From Candidatus Parcubacteria bacterium (GTDB lineage: Bacteria > Patescibacteriota > Patescibacteriia > JAACEG01): 6,263 bases of DNA. The position numbers and the translations under genes are program-made. The notes under the pieces were generated by a model, which searched no databases, was not told the origin of the DNA, and saw nothing but the letters and a program-made list of their open reading frames with translations. Within the stretch, counting starts at the first letter, position 1. Every line of letters begins with the position of its first letter. Below, in pieces: positions 5,064 to 6,263 of this stretch. The stretch spans positions 1 through 6,263 of the forward strand of contig JAGLJD010000127.1 of the NCBI GenBank assembly GCA_023142625.1. The letters are read 5' to 3'.

Positions 5064-6263
5064 TAGAATAAGGCAAAGTAAAAAGATTATTTCAGTATTA
5101 ACGCTGTTTTTTGCGTCTTTTTTAATTTGCCCGTTCGCAAGCGCGATAGAAATATTGCCGCATATTTTAGACGCGGCGTCTTGGCTTGTTTATTGGCTTG
5201 TGGCAGGAGTAGGACTATTAATAGGCGTAATAGTTAGTCTTTTTCTTGTTGTTATTGAATATAATACTTTCATAAATGCTGAGCCGGTTATTATCGGCTG
5301 GGAGATTATACGGGATATTTGCAATATGGGATTTGTGATTGTTCTTTTGATTATCGCTATCGCTTCTATTTTACAGATACAGACTTACCATTACCGCACT
5401 TGGCTGCCAAAACTTATTTTAATGGCGATTTTGATCAATTTTTCAAAATTGATCTGCGGAATTTTAATTGACGCTTCGCAGATTATAACTTTGACTTTTG
5501 CCAGCGGAATTCAGCAGATCGGCGCTGGGAATTTTATGGACGCCTTAGGAATAAATCATTTATTGAATATGGATATTAGCGAGTTGGCCAGTGATCATAA
5601 AACACTTACTGACGAATCAGTAAAAAAAATTAGCGCTTTAAATATTGGAATTACAATTTTATTAGCGTTAGTTGTTGCGTTAATCGCTTTGGTTGTTATA
5701 GCCGCTATTACGCTGGTTTTTATAATTAGAATTGTCGCGCTTTGGATTTTGATAATTTTGTCTCCGTTCGCTTATCTTTTTTCAGCGTCGCCGCTCGGGC
5801 ATCAATACGCTTCCCAATGGTGGCAGAAATTTTCTCAATGGGTAATAGTCGGTCCTGTAATGCTGTTTTTTATTTGGCTTTCCTTATTGACAATCAAAAA
5901 TTTAACAAGCGGAATGTTTTCAACAATGGCAGGCGGCGCGGTTCCGACAGTCGGCTTGGCGGAGATCGGAAGCCCTGAAACAATGGGCGCGTTTATTCTG
6001 GCATGCGTTATGCTGATGGCGTCGTTGATTGTCGCCCAGCAACTCGGAGGATATGCTGGAAAAATCGCCGGCGGCGCTTATGGCAAGATAACAAGCACAG
6101 GGGACAAGATCGTAGGCGGAGGGTTAAAAGTCGTTGCTTCTCCTTATAAAGGCGCCAAAGAATTGGGCAAGGTCGGGGTTGGCAAGTTTCAAAAATTTAC
6201 AGGCGTGGATTTGAATATAAAAAGAGTGTGGGAAGGCATGAAATCTCAAAGGGCTGATAATAG
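5050..6263 (+). CDS. Multi-pass membrane protein, VirB6/TrbL-like (type IV secretion), 3' end truncated by the window
   Basis: An open frame of at least 404 codons with no stop before the right edge. TAA at 5044-5046 makes ATG 5050 the first possible start, and it gives a good signal peptide (basic residues 1-12, hydrophobic 13-28, cleavage near ASA 30-32). About seven membrane segments follow: roughly 44-70, 92-110, 119-140, 196-228, 229-247, 263-282 and 312-330. A polar loop lies at 141-195, and a Gly-rich basic tail starts at 333 (GGYAGKIAGGAYGK). The conserved-looking block GWEIIRDICNMGF (83-95), then LPKLILMAILINFSKLICG (119-137) and the ALWILIILSPFAYLF segment (230-244) resemble VirB6/TrbL-type proteins found in Patescibacteria, which form the inner-membrane part of type IV secretion or conjugation machinery. 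That assignment is from remembered resemblance, not a search. It diverges from the secreted-protein gene. Confidence 0.75.
   Translation, partial: MRFVNRIRQSKKIISVLTLFFASFLICPFASAIEILPHILDAASWLVYWLVAGVGLLIGVIVSLFLVVIEYNTFINAEPVIIGWEIIRDICNMGFVIVLLIIAIASILQIQTYHYRTWLPKLILMAILINFSKLICGILIDASQIITLTFASGIQQIGAGNFMDALGINHLLNMDISELASDHKTLTDESVKKISALNIGITILLALVVALIALVVIAAITLVFIIRIVALWILIILSPFAYLFSASPLGHQYASQWWQKFSQWVIVGPVMLFFIWLSLLTIKNLTSGMFSTMAGGAVPTVGLAEIGSPETMGAFILACVMLMASLIVAQQLGGYAGKIAGGAYGKITSTGDKIVGGGLKVVASPYKGAKELGKVGVGKFQKFTGVDLNIKRVWEGMKSQRADN

Noticed and set aside
5742..5978. Plus-strand open frame of 78 codons
   Set aside because: It is a frame-shifted shadow of the VirB6-like gene, whose own frame is open from 5050 to the edge and shows clear membrane segments.
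1..6263. Alternative genetic code (UGA recoded, as in Gracilibacteria/SR1)
   Set aside because: The recognised genes have no internal in-frame TGA, and the TGA ending the first argS frame lies after the sequence has already left the correct frame.

Overview
The window is about 6.3 kb of AT-rich bacterial DNA with compact genes, short spacers, standard stop-codon use and mostly no Shine-Dalgarno sequences. The style of its small coiled-coil proteins and of a large VirB6/TrbL-like membrane protein suggests a Patescibacteria (CPR, Parcubacteria-like) genome, probably a metagenomic contig. That placement is inference from family resemblance; there is no rRNA or other phylogenetic marker to prove it.

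Left part (1-2064): a leftward pair encodes a phosphomannomutase/phosphoglucomutase (102-1491 region) followed, 22 bp downstream, by the first 25 residues of a HAD-family phosphatase that runs off the left edge. Across an AT-rich divergent promoter region (1492-1614) a rightward gene encodes a small HxGH nucleotidyltransferase. Together these look like sugar-phosphate interconversion, dephosphorylation and nucleotide activation for cell-surface glycan building, though the exact sugars cannot be read from the sequence.

Middle (2072-3846): arginyl-tRNA synthetase, argS, is read in two frames. The catalytic part is in one frame and the C-terminal anticodon-binding domain is in another. The frame break falls exactly in a tandem array of the 7-bp unit AAGTCGA (3521-3545). 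Removing two units, or adding one, restores a single ~586-593 aa protein. This is the most notable feature of the window.

Then (3892-4478) an extended -10 promoter precedes two small cotranscribed genes (60 and 120 aa) whose products share the same KISK(E/D) element at the same residue positions. The second is a long coiled coil.

Right part (4479-6263): a convergent spacer holds a GC-rich hairpin with a T-run that works as a terminator for the leftward gene 4585-4983, an unrecognised 132-aa secreted protein. That gene has a perfect TTGACA-17-TATAAT promoter and the only strong Shine-Dalgarno seen here. Diverging from it, and with its start codon inside that promoter, is a 3'-truncated gene (5050 to the right edge, at least 404 aa) for a multi-pass membrane protein with a signal peptide, resembling VirB6/TrbL-type proteins of type IV secretion systems.
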